8,708 bases of DNA, taken from assembly GCA_013694835.1 (NCBI GenBank), contig JACDBP010000169.1, positions 1 through 8,708 of the forward strand, written 5' to 3'. Shown piece by piece: positions 1 through 5,962 of this stretch. Made by a program: the position numbers and the translations under genes. The notes under the pieces were generated by a model. It ran no database searches and was not told where the DNA came from. It saw only the letters and a program-made list of their open reading frames with translations. Origin of the DNA: Chloroflexota bacterium. Its GTDB lineage: Bacteria > Chloroflexota > Limnocylindria > Limnocylindrales > CSP1-4. Position 1 is the first letter of the stretch. The number at the start of each line of letters is the position of its first letter.

Positions 1-1184
1 TCCTTGACCGTCTCGATGAGCGCACGTGCGTGGGCGGGCACGACTCCCACGGCGAGCGGCCTCGCGCCGCCGCCATCGACCACACAGGGCACCTCGACCA
101 CGGCTTCGTCGTCCAGGAAGGGCAACGCGCCGCGGTTCGGGGTGTTCACGATCAGGACCCGCGGTTCGTCCGAGACGATAGCCTCGACGATCGCCAGGGC
201 CTCTCGTTCATAGCCGTCCTGCCCACCGTCAGGCCCGTCCCCGGCCCGGGCGCCGGTGGCCAGGCGCGCTTCGGAGAAATAGGACCGCTCGCGCTCCCGA
301 CGAGTCCTGCGCCACGCGGCGAGCGCCTCTACGGGCCGTACCTCGGACGCGGCGTAGAACGCACGCTGCTGCCGCTGGAGGGTCGCGCCGCGCGGCTCGA
401 ACCCCGAGCGGAGCACCGCCACCGTCTCGGCCGCGAAGTAATAGAACATGAGGTACTCGTTAGGGATCATGCCGAGCGTCTGGAGCCACTCGGCACCGAA
501 CAGACGGCCCTCCTCGAGGCGTGCCAGCTGGGACTCGTCCGCAAGCAGCGCCGGCAGCAGGTCTCGATCGCCGTCGTAGACCCCGCGCAGCCAACCGAGG
601 TGGTTGAGCCCGAAATAGTCGAAGCGGAGGCCGGATGCCGGACGGTCGAGCACCCCCGCGACGCGACGGCACAGGCTGCTCGCCGAATCGCACACGCCGA
701 GGACCCGTGCGCCGAGGATGTCCTGGATCCCCTCCGTCACCAGGCCCGCTGGGTTCGTGAAGTTGATGAACCAAGCGTCCGGGGCGCGGACGGCGACTCG
801 TTCCGCGAGCTGGCGCATGACCGGCATCGTCCGCAGCGCGAAGGCGATGCCGCCCGGTCCGATCGTCTCCTGCCCCAGGACCGACGTTTGGAGCGGCACG
901 GACTCGTCCACCACGCGCCCCTCAAGATGGCCGACGCGGATGGCACAGAAGACGAAATCGGCTCCGTCGAGCGCCTCGTCAAGGTCCGTGGTGACCACCA
1001 GTGGCAACCGCCTGCCGCGCTCCGCTCCCAGCCCGTGCAGGACCGGCAGGATCCGCTCCATGCGACCGATGTCGGTGTCGTACAGCGCCACCTCGCCGAT
1101 GCCGAGCCGTGCCGCCCGGTCGAGCAACGCCCCATAGACCATCGGCACGCGGAAGCCGCCACCCCCGATCACGCAGATCTTCAC
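1..1184 (-). CDS. Glycoside hydrolase family 4 (6-phospho-beta-glucosidase-like), C-terminus cut by window edge
   Basis: Reading the minus strand from a GTG at 1184 gives 394 codons without a stop, open at the left edge; GH4 enzymes are usually 420-450 residues, so about 30-60 are missing. GH4 enzymes are cytoplasmic, NAD- and Mn-dependent glycosidases that work by oxidation and elimination, usually on phosphorylated disaccharides. Visible are an N-terminal Rossmann NAD loop (VIGGGGFRVP, residues 5-14), GQETIGPGG (about residue 105), NFTNPAG (141-147), GVCDSA (163-168, with C165 a likely metal ligand), GLNHLGW (192-198, with H195 the second metal ligand) and NEYLMFYY (242-249, with Y244 a candidate base). 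The body resembles the 6-phospho-beta-glucosidase branch, but the CDSA motif is not that of any characterised branch I know, so the substrate is uncertain. The GTG overlaps the TGA of the upstream DeoR gene by 4 nt, which implies translational coupling and control by that regulator. Confidence 0.93.
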   Translation of the reverse strand, partial: MKICVIGGGGFRVPMVYGALLDRAARLGIGEVALYDTDIGRMERILPVLHGLGAERGRRLPLVVTTDLDEALDGADFVFCAIRVGHLEGRVVDESVPLQTSVLGQETIGPGGIAFALRTMPVMRQLAERVAVRAPDAWFINFTNPAGLVTEGIQDILGARVLGVCDSASSLCRRVAGVLDRPASGLRFDYFGLNHLGWLRGVYDGDRDLLPALLADESQLARLEEGRLFGAEWLQTLGMIPNEYLMFYYFAAETVAVLRSGFEPRGATLQRQQRAFYAASEVRPVEALAAWRRTRRERERSYFSEARLATGARAGDGPDGGQDGYEREALAIVEAIVSDEPRVLIVNTPNRGALPFLDDEAVVEVPCVVDGGGARPLAVGVVPAHARALIETVK

Positions 1185-1981
1185 GCGAGCACGAGCTCGA
1201 CGCCGAGGCCGGCCATACCGTCCACCACCCACGCATCGACGCCATCGTTGGTGATGACGGTGTCGAGCTCCGCGGAACCGCACACCCGGACCGTGCCTCC
1301 CATCGTGAACTTCCCGGCGTCGACCAGCAGCACGGAGCGTGCCGCTGAGGCCAGCATGCCCCGCTTCGTGGGGACCTCCACCATCGTCGTGTCCATGACC
1401 GCCAGGTCTTCTCGGCGGACTCCGCTGGCACCCAGGAAGGCGAAGTCCGCGGACAGCTGCCGGAGCGCGTCCTCGGCAAGCATGCCCACCACCGAGCGAT
1501 AGGTCCGTCGCACGGTCCCCCCTAGCACGATGAGCTCGATCGTCGGCTCCCCCATCAGATCGTCGACGACGGCGAGGCTGTTGGTGATCACGGTCAGCTC
1601 GCGGCCGTGCAGAGCGTGCGCGAGGTGGAGCGTGGTGGTCCCGATGTCGATCATCAGCGTCTGACCATCCTGGACGAGTGCCGCAGCGGCGCGCCCCACG
1701 CGCTCCTTCGCGGCCGCCCGCTCCACCCGGGTGACGCCGAACGGCCGGTCCTCGCCGTCCGAGACAGCGCCGCCGTGCACACGGGTGAGCTTGCCCTGTC
1801 GAGCGAGCTGCGCCAGGTCCCGCCGCACCGTCATCGGCGATACGCGGAAGCGGCGCGCGAGCTCCGCGACCTCCCCCACCTCGCCCGATCGGACGAGCTG
1901 GAGCGTGAGGCGTCGGCGCTCCGCGCCCAGGACCGGCGGCCGGAGCGGGGCGTCACCCGGAGCGGTGTCGAGACTCGTCAC
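1181..1981 (-). CDS. DeoR-family transcriptional regulator of sugar metabolism
   Basis: With the GTG at 1981 the product is 266 aa, close to the usual 250-260 for DeoR regulators. The N-terminal DeoR helix-turn-helix is at about residues 35-56 (EVAELARRFRVSPMTVRRDL), followed by the wing LTRVHGGA (65-72). The C-terminal sensor domain, related to sugar-phosphate isomerases, shows DIGTTT (112-117), ITNS (132-135), LGGT (153-156), EVPTKRG (202-208), LVDAGKF (219-225) and ITND (243-246). Such proteins normally repress a catabolic operon and are released by a phosphorylated sugar. An upstream in-frame ATG at 2095 would add 38 residues of non-family sequence and overlap the preceding gene, so it was rejected. 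No clear Shine-Dalgarno precedes the GTG, but a TACGCT -10-like hexamer lies 6 nt before it, so a leaderless message is possible. The GH4 gene follows with a 4-nt overlap and is the probable target. Confidence 0.93.
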   Translation of the reverse strand: MTSLDTAPGDAPLRPPVLGAERRRLTLQLVRSGEVGEVAELARRFRVSPMTVRRDLAQLARQGKLTRVHGGAVSDGEDRPFGVTRVERAAAKERVGRAAAALVQDGQTLMIDIGTTTLHLAHALHGRELTVITNSLAVVDDLMGEPTIELIVLGGTVRRTYRSVVGMLAEDALRQLSADFAFLGASGVRREDLAVMDTTMVEVPTKRGMLASAARSVLLVDAGKFTMGGTVRVCGSAELDTVITNDGVDAWVVDGMAGLGVELVLA

Positions 1982-1987
1982 GCGGGG

Positions 1988-2029
1988 AGCGTAACACCAT
2001 CGCACAGACCAGTGTTCGTTTCCGTGCGA
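1988..2029 (-). promoter_or_regulatory. Candidate promoter/operator region of the DeoR-GH4 operon
   Basis: The 77-nt gap between the anti-sigma-like stop and the DeoR start holds two inverted repeats: TCGCAC (2000-2005) with GTGCGA (2024-2029), and AACAC (1993-1997) with GTGTT (2012-2016). On the minus strand a TACGCT -10-like hexamer spans 1993-1988. The stretch GGAAACGAACAC (2023-2012 on the minus strand) resembles the A/T-rich GAAA-type sites that DeoR regulators often bind. No good -35 is visible. Autoregulation here is plausible but rests only on position and short repeats. Confidence 0.3.
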
Positions 2030-2058
2030 CCGCGCCACAACGGACGGCGACCACTGCG

Positions 2059-2871
2059 CTAGCCCGGTCCGGATCCGCCATGCGGCGTCTGGCAAGGCTT
2101 GAGGGTCTCGCCGGGCTTCAGGGTCTCGCCGGGCTTGAGGGTCTCGCAGGGCTTGGGCGTATTCGTGGGCTTTGGCGTCCGCGTGGGCCCGGGCGTCCGC
2201 GTGGGCCCGGGCGTCTCCGACCGGGTCGGGCGGGGCGTTTCGGCGGTAGGCCGCGGCGACGCCGTTGGCGTGGGGCTGGGACTCGCCGTCGGCCCCGGTG
2301 AGGCATCCGAAGGCGCGGCGGTAGGCTGCAGGGTCGTGCCGGCGGTCGCGGACGGCGAGGCCGTCGGTCGCGGATCCGGGCTGCCCGAGGGTGCGCTGGA
2401 CTCCGGCACGGCGCTCGGTGACGGCAGCAACCGCGACGGCTCCGGTGTGGCGTTGAGACGGTCCAGGATCAGCGACCCGCCGACCGTGGCCGCCGTGCCG
2501 ACACCCGTGACTGCCACGAGCGACGCGATCACGAGCGCCAGGGCCTGCGCCCGTACGGCCATCGGGAAGGTTCGCCCGATACCGAACGCGGCCCGCACCA
2601 TCGCGCCGAAGTCAGCGACCATCCCACCGAGCGAGAGGGCGCCAAGCGCCCGGAGGAACCGTGCCGGTGGCGTCGGGACCGGCTCGCGCGCGACGGCTGC
2701 CATGACCCGAGCCGTGAAGTCGGGCGGTGGCATCGGTGAGCTCCCGTGGGCGTAGCGCTCGACGCGTCGCGCCGTGGGCAGCAGGTCGAGGCCGCCGTCG
2801 TCGAGCTCGGAGGGCTGGAAGTCCGTGGAGGCGCCGGACTCGTCGTCGCCCAGCGGCCGTCGGCCCGTCAT
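2059..2871 (-). CDS. Single-pass membrane anti-sigma-like protein with Pro/Thr/Ser-rich repeat tail
   Basis: The product is 270 aa. The N-terminal cytoplasmic part (residues 1-107) contains PPPDFTARVMAAVAREP (48-64), a segment typical of anti-sigma factors encoded beside ECF sigma genes. One hydrophobic membrane span follows (about 108-136, AQALALVIASLVAVTGVG onwards). The outer part (137-270) is low-complexity and rich in Pro, Ser and Thr, ending in tandem TPxPxx hexapeptides (about 216-262). There is no HxxxCxxC zinc motif, so it is not a zinc-binding anti-sigma. The only cysteines, C242 and C260, lie in the outer repeats 18 residues apart. The ATG overlaps the sigma-factor TGA (ATGA), so the two are co-translated. 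By context it probably holds the sigma factor at the membrane until a surface or envelope signal; that role is inferred. Very low sequence conservation is expected in the tail. Confidence 0.8.
   Translation of the reverse strand: MTGRRPLGDDESGASTDFQPSELDDGGLDLLPTARRVERYAHGSSPMPPPDFTARVMAAVAREPVPTPPARFLRALGALSLGGMVADFGAMVRAAFGIGRTFPMAVRAQALALVIASLVAVTGVGTAATVGGSLILDRLNATPEPSRLLPSPSAVPESSAPSGSPDPRPTASPSATAGTTLQPTAAPSDASPGPTASPSPTPTASPRPTAETPRPTRSETPGPTRTPGPTRTPKPTNTPKPCETLKPGETLKPGETLKPCQTPHGGSGPG
2085..2228. repeat. 18-bp coding minisatellite, about 8 units
   Basis: Eight consecutive 18-bp units start at 2085, 2103, 2121, 2139, 2157, 2175, 2193 and 2211. Those at 2175 and 2193 are identical (GCGTCCGCGTGGGCCCGG), and those at 2103 and 2121 differ at one base (GGGTCTCGCCGGGCTTSA). 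On the minus strand each unit encodes one hexapeptide, changing from TPGPTR to TPKPTN to TPKPCE/TLKPGE. The period is a multiple of three, so gain or loss of a unit would keep frame and alter only tail length. Confidence 0.9.
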
Positions 2872-3452
2872 GCGGGCATCTCCACGCCGAGCGAGCGGTG
2901 CAGCCGCTCGAGGCCGCGGTGCAGGTGTGTCTTCACGGTCCCGAGGGGACGCTCCGTCGCCTCCGCGATCTCGTTGAGCGACAACTCGCCGAAGAAGCGC
3001 AGGGCGACGACCTCGCGGTAAGGCTCGCCGAGTCGGGCGACCGCGGCGCGGACCAGCTCATCCCGCTCCGCGCCCAACGCCAGGCCGAGTGGATCGCTGC
3101 CCGCGGTGGGCGCGGCGACGTCGAAGGTGTCGTCGATCGGCTCGATCGTGGCCTTCCGGCGGGTGCCAAGCTTGCGGTATGCGTGACGCGTCGCGATCCT
3201 GCCGATCCACGCACCGAAGGTGCCATCGCCGCGGTAGCCGGCGATGGCGCGGTAGGCGGTCACGAAGGTTTCCTGTGCAGCATCCTCGGCGTCCGTGAGG
3301 TTGCTGAGGATGCGATAGCAGGTCCGGTAGACGCTGGCCGACTCGCGCTCGACGAGGACTCGAAAGGCATCACTGTCCCCCGCGAGGATGGCGTCGACGA
3401 GGCGGCGGTCATCCACGCGCGCATCGTGGCACGCCGCGCCCGTTCCCCCCAT
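2868..3452 (-). CDS. ECF-type RNA polymerase sigma factor (sigma-70 family, group 4)
   Basis: The product is 194 aa from the ATG at 3452, a normal ECF length. Region 2 includes DAEDAAQETF (54-63) and TFGAWIGRIATRHAYRK (about 78-94). After a short linker, region 4 has YREVVALRFFGELSLNEIAE (about 145-164) and the helix-turn-helix RPLGTVKTHLHRGLERL (168-184). There is no large extra C-terminal domain. It redirects RNA polymerase to a specific promoter set and is probably controlled by the membrane protein encoded directly downstream (ATGA overlap). The start is uncertain: the in-frame ATG at 3527, or GTGs at 3470 and 3416, are also possible and none has a clear ribosome site. The residues from 3527 to 3452 do not look like sigma sequence, which favours 3452 or 3416. 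Confidence 0.9.
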   Translation of the reverse strand: MGGTGAACHDARVDDRRLVDAILAGDSDAFRVLVERESASVYRTCYRILSNLTDAEDAAQETFVTAYRAIAGYRGDGTFGAWIGRIATRHAYRKLGTRRKATIEPIDDTFDVAAPTAGSDPLGLALGAERDELVRAAVARLGEPYREVVALRFFGELSLNEIAEATERPLGTVKTHLHRGLERLHRSLGVEMPA

Positions 3453-3525
3453 CGTGACGGCCAGGTGCACGGATGGATCGGCGACCTCCAGGTCTGCCGC
3501 ACCGATGGTGGGCGGCCACACCATC

Positions 3526-3555
3526 ATCGAGGCGGGCGGCTGCCGAAAGGTTTCA
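3526..3555 (-). promoter_or_regulatory. Possible ECF-type promoter elements upstream of the sigma gene
   Basis: On the minus strand, TGAAACCTTT (3555-3546) matches the AAC-centred -35 of many ECF promoters. A CGAT at 3529-3526 could be a -10, but the 20-nt gap is about 3-4 nt longer than usual, so only the -35 is convincing. If used, transcription would begin just after 3527, supporting a sigma start downstream of that ATG and suggesting autoregulation. The rest of the gap between the sigma start and the antitoxin promoter (3453-3635) shows no gene that I can support. Confidence 0.3.
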
Positions 3556-3635
3556 GCGTTGAGGTGCAGCGAGGGATGCCATCGTCGGGGGCACACGGTT
3601 CGGCTGACGGGCAGGTTGCGCCAACGCCGCCCACC

Positions 3636-3665
3636 TTGACGCTCGGAACGGGGGACCACTATGAT
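3636..3665 (+). promoter_or_regulatory. Near-consensus housekeeping promoter of the toxin-antitoxin operon
   Basis: A -35 TTGACG (3636-3641) and a -10 TATGAT (3660-3665) are separated by 18 nt; each matches 5 of 6 consensus bases. Transcription should start near 3672, which is the A of the antitoxin ATG. The GGGGGA at 3650-3655 lies in the spacer, so it would not be in the mRNA and cannot serve as a ribosome site. Confidence 0.75.
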
Positions 3666-3678
3666 GACCGTATGGTCA
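3665..3678. promoter_or_regulatory. Candidate toxin-antitoxin autoregulatory operator
   Basis: The inverted repeat TGACC-GTAT-GGTCA begins on the last base of the -10 and covers the predicted transcription and translation start. Phd/VapB-type antitoxins usually repress their own operon by binding such palindromes over the promoter, the toxin adding cooperativity. The arms are only 5 bp, so this is a candidate. Confidence 0.45.
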
Positions 3679-3899
3679 AACAGATGACTGCGACGGCGGT
3701 CAAGGCAAAGATCCTGGCGCTGCTCGATGAGGTGGCGAAGGGCGACGAGATCGAGATCACCCGTCACGGACGGACCGTGGCGCGGCTCGTGCCGGCCAGG
3801 GGTCCTCACGCCTTGAAGGGCCTCTTCGCGGATGTGACGATGAGCGCGGCCGACGATGACGCTCTGTTCTCCACTGGGGTGCCCTGGGACCTTCCGTGA
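3672..3899 (+). CDS. Phd/YefM-family antitoxin of a type II toxin-antitoxin pair
   Basis: The product is 75 aa. The N-terminal DNA-binding fold has AVKAKILALLDEVAKGDEI (9-27), then ITRHGRTVARLVPARG (29-44), the typical Phd/YefM beta-hairpin. The C-terminal part (LFADVTMSAADDDALF, 51-66, ending GVPWDLP) is acidic and would be the flexible segment that wraps the toxin. It should neutralise the PIN toxin encoded next and repress the operon. The ATG at 3672 is chosen because it opens the family-like sequence and sits where transcription should begin, about 7 nt after the -10; translation is therefore probably leaderless. A second ATG at 3684 is possible but would remove four residues and has no ribosome site either. 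The TGA overlaps the toxin GTG by 4 nt. Confidence 0.9.
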   Translation: MVKQMTATAVKAKILALLDEVAKGDEIEITRHGRTVARLVPARGPHALKGLFADVTMSAADDDALFSTGVPWDLP

Positions 3900-4288
3900 C
3901 CACGCTCCTGCTCGACACGCACGTCGTCCAGTGGTGGTCGGCCGAACCAAGGCGAATCAGCCCGGCCGCGGCGCGCGCCCTGGCCGGGGCGGACGAGCTG
4001 GCGGTCGCTTCCATCTCCTGGTTCGAGCTGGCCTGGCTGGCTCGGCACGAGCGCATCGTGGTCAGCGTGCCCGTCCTGTCCTGGCTCGAGGGCCTCGCGA
4101 GCCAGCTGCGCACGGTCGGCACCACGCCGGCCATCGCCTCCGCAGCCGTGGCGCTGCCTGAGTCCTTCCCGGGGGACCGGGCCGACCGGATCATCTATGC
4201 CACCGCCATCGAGCACGGCTGGCAGATCGTGACCAAAGACTCACGGCTGCGCGGCCACCGCCATCCTCGCCGGATGACGATCTGGTAG
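3896..4288 (+). CDS. vapC: PIN-domain ribonuclease toxin, VapC type
   Basis: The product is 130 aa, starting with GTG inside the antitoxin stop (GTGA), the usual arrangement that keeps toxin below antitoxin. The PIN-fold acidic residues that hold the Mg/Mn ions are all present: D7 in LLLDTHV, E44 in ISWFELAWL, D97 (with D94 beside it) in PGDRADRIIYATA, and D115 in VTKDSRL. It should therefore be an active endoribonuclease, probably cutting tRNA or rRNA to slow growth when the antitoxin is degraded. The family is sure; the RNA target cannot be read from sequence. It ends at MTIW with no tail. The closest well-known group is the PIN toxins paired with Phd-type rather than AbrB-type antitoxins. 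Confidence 0.93.
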   Translation: MTTLLLDTHVVQWWSAEPRRISPAAARALAGADELAVASISWFELAWLARHERIVVSVPVLSWLEGLASQLRTVGTTPAIASAAVALPESFPGDRADRIIYATAIEHGWQIVTKDSRLRGHRHPRRMTIW

Positions 4289-4378
4289 GCCGCAACCCTC
4301 AGCCGATGACGCGCAGACCACCTTGGCGTCCTTCCCGCTGGCGACGTTGGCCGCCATGGCGCCGTGGCCGCGCGGCCG
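4289..4378. other. Convergent intergenic gap, no clear terminator
   Basis: Ninety bases separate the toxin stop from the convergent stop of the M16 operon. The only structure seen is a perfect 12-bp palindrome GGCCGCGCGGCC (4366-4377), which could form at most a small GC hairpin and has no T-tract on either side. No gene is supported here. Confidence 0.4.
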
Positions 4379-5962
4379 TCAGTCGGTAATGAGGCTGACC
4401 GCGCCCAACCCGGCAGTGCGGAGGTCGCCCTCGATCCGGGAGGCATCACCGACGAGCACGATCGAGGCGTCGTCCGGGCGCACGTGCCGCGAGGCATCGT
4501 AAACGTCCTCCGCGGTCACCTCGGCGATCGCCGGACGGTAACGGTCCAGCTCGTCGTCCGGCAGGCCGAACAGGACCAGCCCGACGATGGCCGAGACGAC
4601 CTGCGGCGCGGCCTCGAACCGGAGCGGGAACACACCGATCAGGTAATCGCGAGCCTCCCGCAGCTCCGATTCCTCGGGCGCGGCCTCGCGGATCCGGCGG
4701 AGCTCGCCCATGAGGTCATGGAGTGCCGGCACGGTGACCTCGGTCTGGACCGCGGTCCGGGCAGCGAACGGGCCTGGCCAGCGGCGGAGGTCGAAGCCGG
4801 CATGGATCCCGTACGTGTAGCCGCGGTCCTCGCGGAGCAGTCGCTGCAGGCGGGAGTTGAAGAGCCCGCCGAGCACCGAGCTGAGCACCGCGACCGCGTG
4901 GAAATCGGGGATCAGCCGCGACAGCCCGACGTGCCCCACACGCACCTCGGTCTGGGCGGACCCGGGGCGGTCGACGAGCACGATGCGAGCCCCGGCGGGA
5001 TGCGGCGACGCATCCACGGCTGACGCCTCCGGTGTCTGACCTGCGACCGGATGGCCTTGCGCGGCCGGACCTGACCATCGCCCGAAGGCATCCTCGACCA
5101 GCGTACGCAGGGGCAGGCCTGCCAGATCGCCTGCCACCACGAGCGTGGCCCTTCGCGGATCGAGATGGGCCGCATGTCGAGCCGCTACTTGGTCACGACC
5201 GATCGCGGCGACCGTCGACTCCACGCCTCCGAGCGGCCGGCTGAACGGCGAGGTCGGGGCATAGATCGTCTCGGCGAAGACGCGCTCGGCGCGCCGGCGG
5301 GGGTCGGCGCGGACCTGGAGCAGGTCATTGAGCCGCTCGGCGCGGAGTCGCTCCACCTCCACCTCCGGCAGGCTCGGCGTGAGCGCCATCTCTGCCAACA
5401 GCATCAGGGCGGGTGCCATGCGTGAGCGTGGCACCTCCAGACTTGCCGATAGGCTCTCCCACCCGGCCTCGGCGTGGAGCTCCGCGCCCAACCGCTCGGC
5501 CGCTTCGACGAGCTCGATCGCGTCGCGATGGTGCGTGCCCTCGGACAGCGCGCGGCCAGTGAGCGCGGTCACCCCGGCGACATCAGCCGGCTCGCGGCAG
5601 CCTCCACCCTCGAGCAGCAGCTGCGCGCTCAGCAGTGGACGGCCGGGAAGGTGCGCATGGATGAGCGTCAGGCCGTTGTCCAGCCGCTGTCGCTCGAACG
5701 CCGGAAAGCGGTAAGGCCGCGGCTCCCGGGCTGAGGGTCGGCGCTCCAGGATCGACAGATCCGAGGATCCGCTGCCGAGCGCCGCCTCGTCCACCACCGC
5801 GAGGCCTGCGACCGGCGCTCCGAGATCCATCGCCCGTCGCTCATCGCCTTCGTCGCGAAGCTGCGTGCCCGGGGAGGTCTCGAGGTTGGTCGCTGCGAGC
5901 GCCTCTTCGAGCTCGTCGGGCAGGAAGTCCGTGTCCGTCGGCCGTTCCGGGTCGTGGGTCAC
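4379..5962 (-). CDS. M16 family peptidase subunit, non-catalytic (lacks HxxEH)
   Basis: The product is 527 aa from a GTG that overlaps the stop of the upstream M16 gene (GTGA). Residues 1 to about 85 form an acidic, probably disordered extension rich in Asp, Glu, Ser and Arg. The first M16 domain begins near RLDNGLTLIHAHLPGRPL (93-110). Where the zinc motif should be, the sequence is GVTALTGR (130-137), so both His and the Glu are lost and the subunit cannot hold zinc. The second M16 domain keeps GGLFNSRLQRLLREDRGYTY (365-384), the R/Y segment that binds substrate in this family. No signal peptide or membrane span is seen, so it should be cytoplasmic. With its upstream partner it fits the heterodimeric bacterial M16B enzymes, which degrade peptides inside a clam-shell chamber. 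The substrate is unknown. Confidence 0.9.
   Translation of the reverse strand: MTHDPERPTDTDFLPDELEEALAATNLETSPGTQLRDEGDERRAMDLGAPVAGLAVVDEAALGSGSSDLSILERRPSAREPRPYRFPAFERQRLDNGLTLIHAHLPGRPLLSAQLLLEGGGCREPADVAGVTALTGRALSEGTHHRDAIELVEAAERLGAELHAEAGWESLSASLEVPRSRMAPALMLLAEMALTPSLPEVEVERLRAERLNDLLQVRADPRRRAERVFAETIYAPTSPFSRPLGGVESTVAAIGRDQVAARHAAHLDPRRATLVVAGDLAGLPLRTLVEDAFGRWSGPAAQGHPVAGQTPEASAVDASPHPAGARIVLVDRPGSAQTEVRVGHVGLSRLIPDFHAVAVLSSVLGGLFNSRLQRLLREDRGYTYGIHAGFDLRRWPGPFAARTAVQTEVTVPALHDLMGELRRIREAAPEESELREARDYLIGVFPLRFEAAPQVVSAIVGLVLFGLPDDELDRYRPAIAEVTAEDVYDASRHVRPDDASIVLVGDASRIEGDLRTAGLGAVSLITD

Noticed and set aside
30..1502. 490-codon open frame on the plus strand opposite the GH4 and DeoR genes
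   Set aside because: It is a GC-driven antisense frame. Its translation is Arg/Pro/His-rich with no domain, while the minus strand carries two clear family proteins across the same bases.
2000..2029. TCGCAC/GTGCGA inverted repeat as a terminator for the anti-sigma-like gene
   Set aside because: The stem is only 6 bp with an 18-nt loop and has no T-tract. An operator role for the DeoR gene is more plausible.
2727..3671. N-terminal extension of the antitoxin frame back to 2727
   Set aside because: It is antisense to the sigma and anti-sigma-like genes and Arg-rich; Phd antitoxins are about 75-90 residues and the promoter lies at 3636-3665.
3661..3687. Short upstream frames starting at ATG 3661 and 3664, as a leader peptide for the antitoxin
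   Set aside because: These ATGs lie within the -10 hexamer, upstream of the predicted transcription start, so they would not be in the mRNA.
3453..3950. N-terminal extension of the sigma-factor frame up to 3950
   Set aside because: It would run antisense through the antitoxin gene and its promoter, and the extra 166 residues show no sigma-factor or other domain.
4366..4377. GGCCGCGCGGCC palindrome as a bidirectional terminator
   Set aside because: It is too short to form a stable stem with a loop and has no T-tract on either strand; such GC palindromes arise easily in this composition.
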